A stretch of DNA of 64,000 nt. It comes from Chaetoderma sp. LZ-2023a (taxonomy: Eukaryota; Mollusca; Caudofoveata; Chaetodermatida; Chaetodermatidae). This document shows positions 43,460 through 56,513 of the stretch, in pieces. The number at the start of each line of letters is the position of its first letter. The stretch's first letter is position 1. The notes under the pieces were generated by a model. That model was not told where the DNA came from. It did no database searches and saw only the letters and a list, made by a program, of their open reading frames with translations. The stretch covers positions 68,346,014 through 68,410,013 of the forward strand of contig CM067366.1 of the NCBI GenBank assembly GCA_034401795.1. Direction: 5' to 3'. The position numbers and the translations under genes are program-made.

Positions 43460-43595
43460 TTACACTCAGTTATCCCGCCAGTCATTCCAATGGCAAAATT
43501 TATCAAATAACCTCTCTAAAAATTAGCCTGTAAATGGTCATTCCTCAAGACGAGTGCAAAGGCTGGATTTGGCCGGCTTGACCAGTAAAGGGCTA
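43460..43595. repeat. Half of a family A element
   Basis: Only the cagtcattccaatggcaaaa arm and the ggcttgaccagtaaagggctaa end remain. Confidence 0.55.
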
Positions 43596-43599
43596 AGTC

Positions 43600-44240
43600 T
43601 GACCACACAATAGACGCATGTATAGTGAACACGCATCTCATCTGCACTTCCTATTACGCTAACATTACCAATGTTCCAGAAGCAGAATATTGGTTACTAT
43701 GTAGATCGTATCCAATTACATTATCTGACTTAACACTAATTATAACTCAGAGAATATTTATCATGAATATTAATAAGCCATCGATCGAGCCACATTTCCA
43801 ATCTCATGCTTGCCTGATTTACACACATCAACTTTTTTCAATGCTCTACATGAAAGGACAGAAGTTTCAAGCGTGAAAAGCAATCACACTCGCATTAACG
43901 ATATATATAAATAGGATGTCCTAAAGTTAGACACATTACATGACTGGCGGTTTATGATGGCGCATTAAATATTGACATAAGATGCAAACATGGACGTGGC
44001 ATGGAAATGATCGATATAATACACCGTTCTCTGGAATTGCTTGCTGTAAGACGACAGTGTGGGTAATCAAAGTGCTATTGTATTACTGGCGAGATCTGGA
44101 CATTGAGTTCACGGATTCAGGCATTAAACTTTTACTGAAAGTCTCATCTGTATATGCTACTACAGCAGCCGACTGACCACAGTCCATGGGCGTAGATGAG
44201 AACATCTTCCAATGCAGCTGACCTCAAACCACATGTCTAC
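43600..44240. other. No gene recognised
   Basis: Unique sequence with open frames of up to 83 codons that show no motif. Confidence 0.4.
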
Positions 44241-44249
44241 ATAAGCTAA

Positions 44250-44960
44250 GTTGGCAATAGTTGTGGTAACATTCAAGTATATGACATGTCAGGTTTTTTG
44301 GGCCTGGGGTATTTCATGTGTATGTCAAGGGAAACTACTCTTGGGAAATAAATTACAAGATTCTAACAACAAAGTCTCCGCAATCATATGGGTAACGCAT
44401 AATGCAAATTTGGTTGAATTTTATCCAACAGTGTCAGAGGAGTTGCATTACAATCAATTTCATGACCTTTTAACCCCATTCCACAACCCACTGGGGATGG
44501 GGGCAAAAGTAATTGTGCTCATCCACTCCACATTGATATGGGTAATTCATATACCAAATTTGGTTGAATTCTGTCAAATGATTTCGGAGGACTTGCATTA
44601 CAATAAATTTCTTGACAATTTGACCCCACCCTCACCCACACCTTGGTGCGTGGCCAAACCTAAACGTGCTCATGCAATCCACATTGATATGGATAACCCA
44701 GACCAAATTTGCTTGAATTTCGTCCAACGGTTTCATAGGAGTTGCATTACAATCAATTTCTTGACACTTGGACCCCATCCTCCCCACCCCTGGGGTCGGG
44801 ACCAAATGTAAATGTGTTCATGCACTCCGCATTGATATAGGTAACTCACATATCAAACTTAGTTGATTTCTGTCCAAGGGTTTCGAAAGAATTGCGTTAC
44901 AATCAATTTCCACACATTACAATCTGACCCCTCCCACACCCGCTGGAGGTGGAGTCAAAT
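44250..44960 (+). repeat. Degenerate ~150-bp tandem repeat, four to five units
   Basis: Each unit contains 'catatgggtaa...aaatttggttgaatt', 'gttgcattacaatcaattt' and a 'gacccc...ccccac' segment. A 186-codon plus-strand frame crosses the array, but its translation is itself the repeat and it stops within a unit, so I do not call it a gene. Confidence 0.6.
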
Positions 44961-45104
44961 GCAAATATAATTATTCATAAGTCATAGCAGTAATCTTCCA
45001 TAGTATACCATGTGACATTTAAATTGCAAACCAACATATTAAACAGATTTCCGGCATGGTTTCCTTGAAATAAAATTATTGACAATTGAGGATCAAAGGT
45101 TTAA

Positions 45105-45777
45105 CCGTTTAACACTCATATCAGGCAAAAATAAATCCAATTTTTTAAAATTTAACACTTGAATAACTGACTCGATAACCGAGCCAGTCATTCAAGTGGT
45201 ACATATTCAAAAATAGTCTTCTCTTGGTCTGCAAATGGACATGTTCTATGGGAAAATTAAAATTTTCATGAACAAATTCGCGGGTTGAAGGCTTAAGAAT
45301 GCTTTTAGAACAATTTGTCATTTTACTCATTCCGTGGTACACACTGCTGAAGTAGGAAACAAGAGTGTGCTTCACTGGGGATCAAATACTTTCATGCAAA
45401 GTGGGCATTCAGAAATCTCAAATTCCCCAGAAGACATGCAATAGAGGGATACATTTCTAACAATACAACCCGCATCCCCCCCCCCACCCCAACCAATTGC
45501 TAGATAAGATCTGCCCACTTTGTACGCCAACACAAAGCGATCTTATCAATTTAACCATCAAATTTGTTGAAGAAAATTTAAACTTTCTCATAGAAAATGT
45601 TCATTTGTAAACAAGACTATTTTTGAAAATTTACTACTACAATGACTGCCTCGGTTATCGAGCCAGTCATCCAGTGGTGAATTTTCAAAAATACTTTTCT
45701 AGTGGTCTGCAAATCTAAATTTGTCAAGTTCACTACAGATGCCATTTTTTGGCTGATATGAGTGTTAAAGGGTTAAC
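45105..45777. repeat. Two family A copies
   Basis: 45105-45296 (starts accgtttaacactcatat) and 45548-45777 (ends gagtgttaaagggttaa). Confidence 0.7.
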
Positions 45778-45828
45778 ACAATGAACCCTAAATTCCCAAA
45801 ACCTCAATTTCGAGGTCACATATACAGG

Positions 45829-45935
45829 GCCCATGTTCGCGAAGCTTTTGTTACCTAGTGATATCGTTGCACCCATTGCTTTAGTATGGTGTAACGATAT
45901 GGCTAGCATAACGAGAGCTTCGGGAACATGGGCCC
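45829..45935. repeat. 107-bp inverted-repeat element with CAGGGCCCATGTTC ends
   Basis: CAGGGCCCATGTTCgCGAAGCT at the left and its complement (agcttcgggaacatgggccctg) at the right; the interior atatcgttgcacc / ggtgtaacgatat also pairs. The CAGGG start recalls hAT-type ends, but no clear 8-bp target duplication is visible. Confidence 0.75.
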
Positions 45936-45944
45936 TGGAAACCT

Positions 45945-46022
45945 GTTTAATATTTTGAAATTAACCTATAGCAGCAACATCTCCCAGGCAAATTACTTTT
46001 AAAATATTCAGCAGAATGTTTG
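45945..46022. repeat. Central-hairpin relic
   Basis: gtttaatattttgaaattaacc / attacttttaaaatattcagc around gcagcaac. Confidence 0.5.
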
Positions 46023-46024
46023 TT

Positions 46025-47430
46025 AAATTGTAACTTCACAAAAGGCATACATCTGACTCGTAACATTTCATTTGCAAAGTGGATGGTCATCAGAATGACA
46101 CAACAAATCTGTTTCCATCACATGTGATATTGTGTTTCCCTAAAACCGAAATATTTATATAAACTTTTTATTAAGATTCTGGTCTCTAAAACTGTTTTTT
46201 TTAACTCTATGAAACTCGTATCCAATCAGAAGCACCTAAATCTGCTTTAAAAAAAGTTTCTGATGAGCATGCAGTTCCGGCACGAAAACGCCATGAGTCA
46301 GATCTCGGTCAAGAACAAGAACCTTCTCTCAACCATGCTTTCCCCCTTTTTTAAAGCCTTTAAATACCACAAACACCTATGGAAGTAGTCTTCATACAGA
46401 CCCGTTTTCTCAAGAAAAAGCACTGCACATGGGCATGCCTATTTGTCCCAAACCGCTGGGCAAATGTTGAGCTGGCTAAACAGAACCAAGCATGCGCAAG
46501 CCCAAAATGCAGTATAATGCCCACAACTATTGGGTAAGATCAGGCTGCATGCGCAAGCCTACTTCACCAGAAATCTTGGGCTGGCTAAACACCACCACGC
46601 ATGCACAATCCCATGGCACAATATAATGCTCAAAACTCTTGGACAAAACATGTGCACAATGGCGTGTCTCCGTTGTACCCAAATGTCTATAAATAGCGGG
46701 CATTCACCCGGTGTAATGCATCCGACTTCATTGTCCAATCGAGAAGAACGTCAGGTAATAATCCATATGAATGTGGCATTTCACGTTATACCCAAACAAT
46801 TACTGGGATAATGGCCATACCGGGTAATCTTCTTATAATATTGTGTTTATGTGATATTTCATCTTGGCACTGAGAAAACCATTATATATTTCAATCGCAG
46901 AACAACGTAATATCATATAATACATCATATTCCAAAAAAATTCCAATTTCACAGAAATATCATTCTTCGAGATTGGTAAATGAGCAGAGAAAATTTATAT
47001 GACAAGCGAAATTGTTTTCTTTTTTTTTTTTGTAATTGTCCCTACTTCCTGAGCACAATTACATCCGAATGGAAATCTTGAAGTAGTCTAGAAAGGACAA
47101 TACTCTCGATAAACGGAGCCAGTGTAGTTTATGGCTTGCAGAAAAAGATGTCAAATGTCATGTTCAAATACAGAGTGGGCGTCCAGGATGAATATTATAG
47201 TATGACTTTGCTACTACTCTTGTTCATGGAGAAATATGGATATAATTATGATGTAACGATACGTTGGTCAAAAAGTTTTGTACATTAGAGAGAGAAAGCT
47301 TACAGCATGGCTGTTTTCAAAAGGAATACCTGTTAAGAACATTATTGCTTTTCATCCTGATTGATTGTGCCATTGAAGTTGAAATTGTCACCATTGAAAA
47401 AAACTTTAACAAGAGAATGGCAGTCAATTC
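46025..47430. other. No gene recognised
   Basis: 46420-46640 repeats a loose 'gctggctaaaca-acca-gcatgcgcaagccc' phrase about three times; a 93-codon frame through it looks repeat-derived. Confidence 0.4.
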
Positions 47431-47439
47431 ATGAATCCA

Positions 47440-47815
47440 TTTCCTCCGGCAATCATATAACATCATAGTAAACTAAGTGACGTGTATGATGACGTGATAA
47501 TCAATACATCATGAACGATTCGATATAGCCTGTCGTTAATGCGTAATAGTTTGACACGTTGTACGAATTGTATGTATTTGCTATTTAATAAACATGCTGT
47601 TGAATATTTTGAAACTAATTTGACTGCCGCTGTTGCTGCCATAGGCAGCAACAGCGGCAGTCAAATTAGTTTCAAAATATTCAACAGGTTTCCCTATATA
47701 GTTTTCTAGAAATTGATAGTCACTGAGTCCAGGGATCGATCAATCCCAACATTACTGAGGGGTGGGTGCAGCTTACAAAGAGACGGGCGGGGCATAGATA
47801 AAACTGTTACGGTCC
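47440..47815. repeat. Complete family B element
   Basis: The central hairpin at 47597-47685 is perfect for about 38 bp on each side of the catagg tip; outer end ctgttacggtccatt. Confidence 0.8.
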
Positions 47816-48015
47816 ATTAGTGTGTTACTGCAGCAAGAACGTTAAGCTGAGTCGTGACTGACTGCATTTTTTACAACAGTCAATACGATCATTATTCCCT
47901 TTGACATTAACATCATTTCCTTGCATCAACTTTATTCCAGTATCTAAAGTAATACATTCCTTTATACAAGTTGATTGGCAATAAGATCTCCATCTAGACA
48001 AATAGCCAATGCTTT

Positions 48016-48240
48016 AACCCTTTAACTCCCACAATCAAACAAAAATGCCTTCTGCAGTGATCTTGGAAATGGCCATTTGCAGAATGAGAATATTTTTGAA
48101 AATTTACCACTGGAATGACTGGCTCGATAACCGAGCCAGTCATTCCAGTGGTAAATTAAAAAAAAAGTCTTCTCTTGGTTTGCAAATGGACATTTTCTAT
48201 GAGAAAATTGAAATTTTCTTGAACAAATTCGAGGGTTCAA
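48016..48240. repeat. Family A copy
   Basis: Starts ttaaccctttaactcccaca; perfect tip ggctcgataaccgagcc; the end has diverged to gagggttcaatg. Confidence 0.75.
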
Positions 48241-48310
48241 TGACCATGATGTGCAACAAACAATTTTAAAAATAGTCAGCAGCTGTTTAGAAATGGCTGT
48301 TTAATCATTT

Positions 48311-48690
48311 AATGGAGGAATCCAGTTTTAGCTACACCCCGCCCATCTCCAGTTACGCTCGACCCACGCTTTGCCAATGTTGGGATCGATCAATTCCTAC
48401 ACTCTCTGAATCTCAATTTTCAGAAAATGATACGGTAAGCTGGTAAATATTTTGAAACAAATTTTACTGGGTGCTGTTCATGCACATGACAGCAACAGCG
48501 CCGAGTAAAATTAGTTTCACAATATTCACCAGCATGCTTATTAAATAGTAAAGATATACAATTCGTACAACCTGATAGACTATTAAGCACGGACTAAATC
48601 GAGTCAATCATGACGTAATTGATTATGACATTAGCCTACACATCACAGTTTGTTATGACGTCATACAATTGACTGAGAAAGTGGATTCAT
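48311..48690. repeat. Family B element
   Basis: aatggaggaatccagtttta start, hairpin at 48445-48535, TGACGTCA near 48655. Confidence 0.75.
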
Positions 48691-48760
48691 AAATTGTTAA
48701 GCTGACCAAAAAATGGTTTCTGCAGGAGTATTGAGGATTGGCCATTTGCAAACAAACTAG
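48690..48760. repeat. Family A scrap
   Basis: gttaagctgaccaaaaaatggtttctgcagg with a ccatttgca box. Confidence 0.4.
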
Positions 48761-48934
48761 TCTTTCCAGTCACAAAGTTTGAGTACCAACATATAGGAGA
48801 GTAAAGCCTAACATTTTCATTTTGCAGACAGATAGACACAAAATCCTCAACAGACAGTAATTTGATAATGCTCAGATACAAAATCAATGTTCAGTTTTTG
48901 GACATAAAATTGTCGCAGAATAATGTCGTGAACA

Positions 48935-49222
48935 ATGGACCTTTCCAGTTTTAGCTATGCCCTGACTATCAATTTCCAGAAAACTATACAGGTAAGCGCT
49001 TGAATATTTTGAAAGTAATTTGACTGGGCGGTGTTACTGCCTATTCAATAGTGTGTTTATTAAATAGTAAATACATACAATTCATACAACAACACTTAGT
49101 CCGTTATCAATTATTTGTTCGTGATGTTATTATCATTCATGACATCATTGACTATGACATCATCCTACATATCATGTAGTTGATTATGATGTCATATGAT
49201 GGATGGATATACTGGAAAGGTT
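48935..49222. repeat. Family B element with internal deletion
   Basis: caatggacctttccagtttt start, a deletion within the hairpin, ends atatactggaaaggttcatt. Confidence 0.75.
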
Positions 49223-49394
49223 CATTTCTCTTACTGGGACATGTATCTTTGTTTCAATGAACTGGAAATTCAGAGAAATGTAATCTTACCCAGGGCAATA
49301 TGATTATGAAGATTTACAATGATTGGCATCAGGAACTTTGAGTTTGACCTTTTTACAACAGTCAATAACACCACATTCCCTTTGACATTAACCT

Positions 49395-49990
49395 TTTAAC
49401 CCTCGAATTTGTTAAAAATAGAAAAAGTAAAAGGAGATTTCTCAAGATCACCGCAGAAGCCGTTTCTGACTGATATGAGTATTAAAAGGTTAGCATCATT
49501 TCGGTGCATCAACTTTATTCCAGTTACAAACACAGCTCCATGATGACGAGCATTACGACAATCACAAAACATAACACATGATTCAGAGCCACACATGGAT
49601 ACACAGAATCTTAACATTGAAAAGACAGACCCATGTACTATGAATGTCAAAATGACATTGATCGTTGAGCGGGTGACATTAATAGGCAGCAACTACAACC
49701 AGTTAAATTAGTTTCAAAATATTCAACCGCTTATATGTAGTTTTCTGGAAATTCATTTTCATAGTGCAGGGATCGATCTATCCCAACACGGGCAAAGGGT
49801 GGAGCTTAGCTAGAGATGGGCGGCGCATAGCCAACACTGGATTCATCCATTATGTAATATTTAACAGTTTTTTCATTGGCTAATGGAACATAAAGGTAAA
49901 TATATCACCATGACAAATTACTTTATTTGCCCATAAGGCAGCAACAGCTCCCATCATTCAAATTAGTTTCAAAATATTCATTAGAATATT
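49395..49990. repeat. Family A and B fragments
   Basis: 49395-49490 is a collapsed family A piece, 49685-49850 the right half of family B, and 49925-49990 another hairpin arm. Confidence 0.5.
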
Positions 49991-49994
49991 TGTT

Positions 49995-50590
49995 ATGTTA
50001 TAGCAAACTTGTCGTTTATGATCTGTAAGACTTAGTGTTAAATGTGGACACATTGTTCAAGATCCTCTCTCCTCCTCTGCACAGACCACTACTTAGCATT
50101 TACGCAGACATGGCTGACAGATAATACTGATCATGATTCTGGATAGAAAGTGATTAATTATATTCTCAGAAACCAATACAACGATGGCGGACTGTGCGAT
50201 TGAATCACAAAATGTCACTATTTTTGCTGCATTCTTGCTGCTGATGCAATTGCATCATCAGGACATGCTTCAACGTCTAATAGGATCAAACTCAATTAGG
50301 TCGACCAATTTGGAAATTTGTTTCAATCAACCAGTTTCGCGCCATTCTTAACAAAACATCGGAACATTTTTTTGTAGAAGAGTAATTACTATTTGCTCTA
50401 AAAAAAGATATATTTCATTGAATATTTTTTCAAAATGTTTGTTCCCCAATTATTTTGAGAATTATGCAACACCTTTCCGGAGTGGCTGTTTTGATCCAGA
50501 GCTTTAGCTAAACCCATGGGGTAAAAAAGATGCCAGTTGAACTTCAGAGTTGAAATGCAGACTTTTGACCGCATTTGCTACCCTTTGACA
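49995..50590. other. No gene recognised
   Basis: Unique AT-rich sequence. Confidence 0.4.
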
Positions 50591-50599
50591 TACAATTCA

Positions 50600-50950
50600 C
50601 CTTTCCATAGTATCTATCTATCATCTGACATCATATGACATCATAATCAGTTAAGAGGCCTGGAGGATGACATCATAATCATTACATCATAAATGATTCT
50701 ATTTGGCCCGTCCTTAACTCTTAATAGTCCAACGCATTGTACGAATTGTATGTCACTACTATTTAATAAACATGCTGTTGAATATTAGGCAGCAACAGCG
50801 TGCGGTCAACTTAGTTCAATAGCTTACCTGTATAGTTTTCTGGAAATTGATAGTCACCGGGGTTTCAGAGACTGATTGATCCCAACATGAGTGAGGTTTG
50901 GGTAGAGCTTAGCTAGAGACGGGTGGGGAATAGCTAAAAGTGGAAACGTC
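50600..50950. repeat. Family B element lacking one hairpin arm
   Basis: Provides an uninterrupted 'cgtccttaactcttaatagtcc' site equivalent to the one filled by family A at 32173. Confidence 0.75.
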
Positions 50951-51130
50951 AATTTACAGATAATTTACAAAACATTTTTGACGATAATGTAACAAATATT
51001 CTGATGAATATTACAAAAGTAATTTAACTTGAAGCCAGTCTTTAGACAATAGACGTTCAGTTAAATTATTGAAAGATTTTTCTAACATTTTCATGTATGT
51101 GGTTGCTTAGATGCTAGTAGGATAGAATAG

Positions 51131-51977
51131 TAACCCTTTAACACTCAAGCCGACCAAAATCGGCTTCTGCAGCATTCCTGAGAAATGTCCTTTTTCAGAT
51201 TAAACAGTGCTCAATAACCGAGCTAGTCATTCCAGTGGTAAATTTTCAAAAATAGTTTTCTCTTGGTCTGCAAATAGACATTTTTCAAGAGAAACTTTAA
51301 ACTATCTTGAACAAATCTGGGGATAAAACGGTTAATGGCCATGTTAGCTAAAAATGGCTTCTATAGTGGCCTTGAGAAATGTCTTTACAGGTCAAGAAAA
51401 TATTGTGGAAATTTTACCCCTGGAATGACTTGCTTGATAAGTGAGGCAGTCATTCCGGTGGCAATGTTTCCAATATTTCCTCTTGGTCTGCAGATGGACA
51501 TATAACTTTGAGAAACACATCTCTGGAATCATACTATCTGGCTCTAAATAGCGAGGCAACCATACAGGTATGTGACTGAATATCTAAAAAATAATTGGCC
51601 TAGGTAGATGCCATTGCTGGCTTCAGACAGCCATTGCCATCAGTCAAATTAACTGATTTGTAAATAAAAATAATTCTGACATCATATGGATTGTGTGATT
51701 CATTGTAGTTGAAGAGGTTGAACAAACTATTTACAACCTACTGAACCTATTAACCCTTTAACCGTCAAATTTGTTCAAGAAAATTTCAATTTCCTAGAAG
51801 TTGCACATTTACAGACCAATACAATTTTTGAAAATTTACCACTGGAATGACTGGCTCCGATATCGAGCCAGGCATGTAAGTTGTACATTTTTTTTAATAG
51901 TCTTCTCTTGGTCTCAAAATGAACATTTCCCATGACCACGGCAGGTGTTTTGGCCGGTTTGATTGCTAAAGGGTTAA
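51131..51977. repeat. Three family A copies
   Basis: 51131-51335 (ttaacc start absent on one side, ends aaaacggttaa), 51340-51505, and 51748-51977 (starts attaaccctttaaccgtc, ends gctaaagggttaa). A hairpin relic lies at 51575-51655. Confidence 0.65.
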
Positions 51978-52860
51978 GGATTCATTCATAGAGGATCTGA
52001 AACAAAGGTCCTATTTAATACCGATATCATCAACCTCGTCAAAAATTATTGCTTTGCACTCGCTTGATCCTATTTATCATATAACTGACATTTTGACATT
52101 TTCCAGTAGCTACGCATGTAACATTTATATGATCTTTCATCAGTGATTTTCATAAAATAGACCGCTGAAATGCATCGCTGGCATGAGCGCATCAGTCATT
52201 ATTTTAATTGGTCAATTTAAGTATGTCCACATGCGCAATAGCCAATGAAAATCTTTCGTTGAATATTACATGTGTATTCGCATCGAGAAATATGAAACAT
52301 GCTTACAGCCTATTCATATGCTAAAAATAAATATGAAATAACGAAAGGATAACAGAATAGACAATTACTCCTGAGAATTATTTCAGATGTTTTCCACATC
52401 ACTGATCAACAAAATTGTTACCAACAAGACATGCTCAGCATTGTCTAGATGGATGATGAAGGTGAGTGGAACATCATACCCTTTACATCTGAATGCCGGA
52501 ACATTAGAATAGCATACAGTGAATGTTTTTCATTTATGTTTCAAGGACACAGGTGAAGCTGATTACCATCATTACCTAGAAGGTTACTGCTTTGAATGTA
52601 TTTGATCTAATTAAGCTAATATTATCGCAGAAATAGATTTCTGAAACTGTTCTCAAATACATCAATATAGCGCTGGTCCTAATGGTGGGTGACTCAGGCG
52701 ATCACCTAGGATGCCCAGGGCATAATTTAGAATTTAATATTTGCATAGCATGAATTGCTATGCAAATTATAAATTACATAGTTGTCTGCGAAATTGTATA
52801 ACAATTAACTGTTTCACTGATTAATTCCCTGTATCTCAATCTCCGAGCAGACAAACAGGA
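51978..52860. other. No gene; one perfect short hairpin
   Basis: 52739-52750 (atttgcatagca) and 52756-52767 are perfect 12-bp complements around tgaat. Confidence 0.45.
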
Positions 52861-52861
52861 A

Positions 52862-52953
52862 AGCTGTTGAATATTTTGAAATTAATACGACTGGAAGACA
52901 TTGTTAAGCATTAATGGCTTCCAGTCATATTAATTTCAAAATATTCAACAGAA
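52862..52953. repeat. Stand-alone central hairpin
   Basis: gctgttgaatattttgaaat pairs with atttcaaaatattcaacag; the middle differs from family B (gactggaagacattg / gcttccagtc). Confidence 0.75.
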
Positions 52954-53214
52954 TATGCTTTACATTGTAAAGAATTTACTTTTTCAGAGATTTGTCATTG
53001 AAAGGGTTAATGATAAACCAATGATAAATTGCAATCGCGTGCAAATTTTGCATAACAGATACAGTTTTGCATGTTGCAGAATGTATAGCAAATGCCAAAA
53101 TATGTGTAGCAAATTGCACATCCAGCATTCTGATAAAATGCCAAAATCACATCTCACCAAAAAAGGGCATTTCTTTAGGGCTGGGTCTGCATAAACCCAC
53201 TCAGATTTCACAGA

Positions 53215-54202
53215 AAATGCCCATTTGCAAACCAACTTCAAGAGAAAGCTATTTTTGAAAATTTATCACTGGAATAACTGGCTAAATATTCTTCTCTTGG
53301 TCTACAAATGGCCATTTCTCAAGATCACTTGCAGAGAATGTTTTTGGGCCACCTTGAGTGTTAAAGGCGTAATTACTGGTATGGCCAATGGCCTGATTTC
53401 TGTGGATTTTCATGATTTGATTTTATATTTTTATAAGATTCTGTTGACCAGTAAAAATATACTGCAAACCACGAATGATATGCATATTCAAAGGTTGGAA
53501 CGCACAAAAAATTAATTTCAAAACAATGTTACAACAAGCAGCCTACTAAATATTTTGAAATTAATTTAAATTGAATGATTTAACTGCCAAAAGAATTGGA
53601 CTTGAAATCATTGACATATAGTGTGAGATGTAATTTCATAAAATCTAAATTAATTAGTAAAATATTTACGTATTTATGTGAATTTAACACTGGGAAGCGA
53701 GGACTATCCATTTTGAATTTTATGTAAGTTTGGCATTAACCATTTCGACAGAGCTTGGGATGTTAGTTGAGGATAATTAACCCTTTACTGATCACATCGA
53801 CCAAAACCGGCCGCTGAATAGTCTTGTGGAATGAATGTTTGCAGAGTAAGAGATTATTTTTGAAAATTTCCCACTGAAATGGCTGGCTCAGTAACAGAGT
53901 CAGTAATTTGTGGTAAATTTTAAAAGGGAAATATTTAGATTTTCTCGACCAAATTTGACCATCAACTCTTTAAGCCTTGAATTTGTTCAAGAAAATTTCA
54001 ATTTTCTCATAGAAAAAATGTCAAATTGCAGACCAAGAAGACTATTTTTACAAATTTACCACTGGAATGACTGGCTCAGTTATCGAGTCAGTCATTCGAG
54101 TGGTAAATTTAAAAAAATAGTCATCTCTTGTTCTTCAAATGGACATTTCTAAAGACCACTGCAGAAGCCATTTTTGGCTGATATGAGTGTTAAAGGGTTA
54201 AA
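53215..54202. repeat. Three family A copies with a hairpin relic
   Basis: 53215-53372, 53779-53930 and 53960-54202 (ends gagtgttaaagggttaa). Between them, 53530-53590 has half of the central hairpin. Confidence 0.65.
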
Positions 54203-54690
54203 GGGTAACTAGATCCACGAAGTTACCCTTTTTCACATTTGATTGGGATCTAGTTAACATTAGGTAACTATTGTTAGCGAATCAAACTTGACCCTGGTTG
54301 CTCACTCACCGAGCCTGTTTGAATGTTGCTGTTGATGGGTTTTTGCTCGATTGCACGGTAGTCATTGTTGAAGTTGAGACGAACACATCAAATACTTAGC
54401 TATACATCTTTACTTCATTCCGTATGCATGGCCCGAGATTCAGTTGTTCGGGTGACTGATTGATGACACAAGTCACACAATGGCCAAGATGGAGGTAGTA
54501 ATCAGCGAGGAACGATTGCAATTATCCCATTACCTTTGTCTAGACACGTCCCTTCAAAGTCTGACCAGCATGCCAATGATGGACACTTACCCATTTCCTT
54601 GCATGCCAATCATCCTGACAAAAACACATCTCATCATGTATGTCACTGATCGTCATGGTTATATGCTTCAGCAAAAAATTGCTGAATATA
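54203..54690. other. No gene recognised
   Basis: Starts with an inverted pair (gggtaactagatccac / gatctagttaacattaggtaac). A 71-codon plus-strand frame from 54480 lacks any known motif. Confidence 0.35.
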
Positions 54691-54775
54691 CATAAAACAG
54701 TTTGATTGAATGTTGTTGCTGCCTAAAGCAGCAACAACTTTCAGTCAAATTGTTTTATGGATATTCGACAAGTCT
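54690..54775. repeat. Stand-alone central hairpin
   Basis: ataaaacagtttgattgaat / tcagtcaaattgttttat around gttgttgctgcctaaagcagcaac. Confidence 0.7.
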
Positions 54776-54779
54776 CACA

Positions 54780-56425
54780 AGTACCGTAGTCTATTTATAG
54801 CCTCGTCGATATGTTATTTCTGTACGGGTGACGAAAATAACAATTAATGAATGTAATGGGGGATGTTTCAATTGGAAGTGACAACTGCCTTCCATAAGCC
54901 ACATTGGATCACTTCAGCACAAAGCGTGAACACATCATTGACATATTGACATATCCTATACATTAGACATCATGTGATGCAATCAAATAATCCGAAATTG
55001 TATATTCCCGTATACCCCCTCCCCCGTGTTGCCACAACACTTAAACATTTACAGTATTTCCTAAGAAAGCTATGAAACCTCTTGCTTGTATTAAGTTAGA
55101 ACAACAGCTGTGATTTGCTGGTATTATGGCAATATGATTGCTGATTGGTTTGAGCTGATATTAACAGCCAATAGATGACTTTGTAAGATCTATTTATTTT
55201 GTTATATAGTGTGAAATTTGTAGGAGGCAGATTGGTGGTCGTCAGTTCCCTGCACTACTTTACTTATCCAGCAACCTTGGAATCCAGTTCGCTTATCAGC
55301 GGTGGACTATCTTACCATCATTGGAAACATGAGCAATTGCTTTCCTTGTAACATCTGTCTCCACCCAAGAACATAAATGCGAGCCAGTGTAAAAAAGCCA
55401 ACAGACCCACCCCCCCTTTAGTGGGTTGGTCTGAACTTTTATTAACCACTATAAAAACACTTACCGTTCAATCACTACTTGCTAAATCAAATTTTTGTAT
55501 TTAGCTTTCAGAATAAAATTTTTATGCTCGCTTACATACTCCCTAATGCCAATACCATCACCATGTAGACCCTCAACCAGGCTTCTGGTAGAGGGACCCC
55601 CTGCATTAGCCTTACAATAGACTGGCACCAGTCTGTACACACTCCTTGGTGATGCCTGTCACTAAGCAAGCTCGCGCATGGGCAGTAGGTCCCAAATGTG
55701 AAAACTGATTCACTTTTCAAATATTCTGCTAGCAGATCAGTTCGCCTGCTATCATATGGATAAAGGTTTATAGCCTTGCACTGGAAAGTTCAGCTACATT
55801 TAATTCTCTGACTCAAGAAAACATGCCTACCATGAAATCTATCTTGCCTATGTTATGTTTAACTTTCATGTCATGGAGTTTTAGAGGGTTTTTGTAACTA
55901 GTTTGAGTTACTAGTTTTCATGTCAGTACTCCCGTTTTCGAGGTTTGAGAAACCATGCCTATTATATACCATCAAATTACCATGTTATAAAATAGCCAAG
56001 TACCACTCTTATTACGTAGAACCTTTATAGTGCTTTCAAACATTTTATTCAGGAATCGCTGTGATTCCAGTCTTCAGTCAGATTTCACACACTTTCCAGA
56101 CAAGAGATGAAATCTCTGAAGTAAAAGTCTGGTGATTCAAAGAATAAGTCTGGTTATTCATCCTCAGGTAAGAGCCAGACAAAAGACCATATAAGTCTTG
56201 AGGGTCTGCATAACCCTCATGCAATGGCATCGGTGGCGGAAGCTTCCGATCCTTCATCTCATGCATAAGTTCATCTTTCCCGTAATTCTTATTGCCAGAA
56301 ATGTTTTAAGATCTTCCATCTCCTCTGCTCCCGTCTCTGCTCCTGGCTTGTCCGGGCAAGCGGGTTTGCATTCCGGTTTGTCTTCTGGTTTTACTGGGCA
56401 TCCGGATATGAGCACTGTGATTCTA
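54780..56425. other. Long stretch without a recognised gene
   Basis: Minus-strand frames at 55532-55720 and 56078-56266 look moderately protein-like (for example PPPMPLHEGYADPQDLYGLL) and may be retroelement scraps, but no diagnostic motif is visible. Confidence 0.35.
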
Positions 56426-56427
56426 GT

Positions 56428-56513
56428 CATTCTAGTGGTAAATTTTCAAAAATCGTCTTCTCTTGGTCTGCAAATGGACATTTTCTATAAGAAAATTGAA
56501 ATTTTCTTGAACA
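56428..56513. repeat. Right half of a family A element
   Basis: Runs from cagtcattctagtggtaaat to aattttcttgaac and is cut by the family D start. Confidence 0.7.

Noticed and set aside
44251-44811. 186-codon open frame
   Set aside because: It crosses a degenerate ~150-bp tandem repeat and its translation is the repeat; no independent coding sign.
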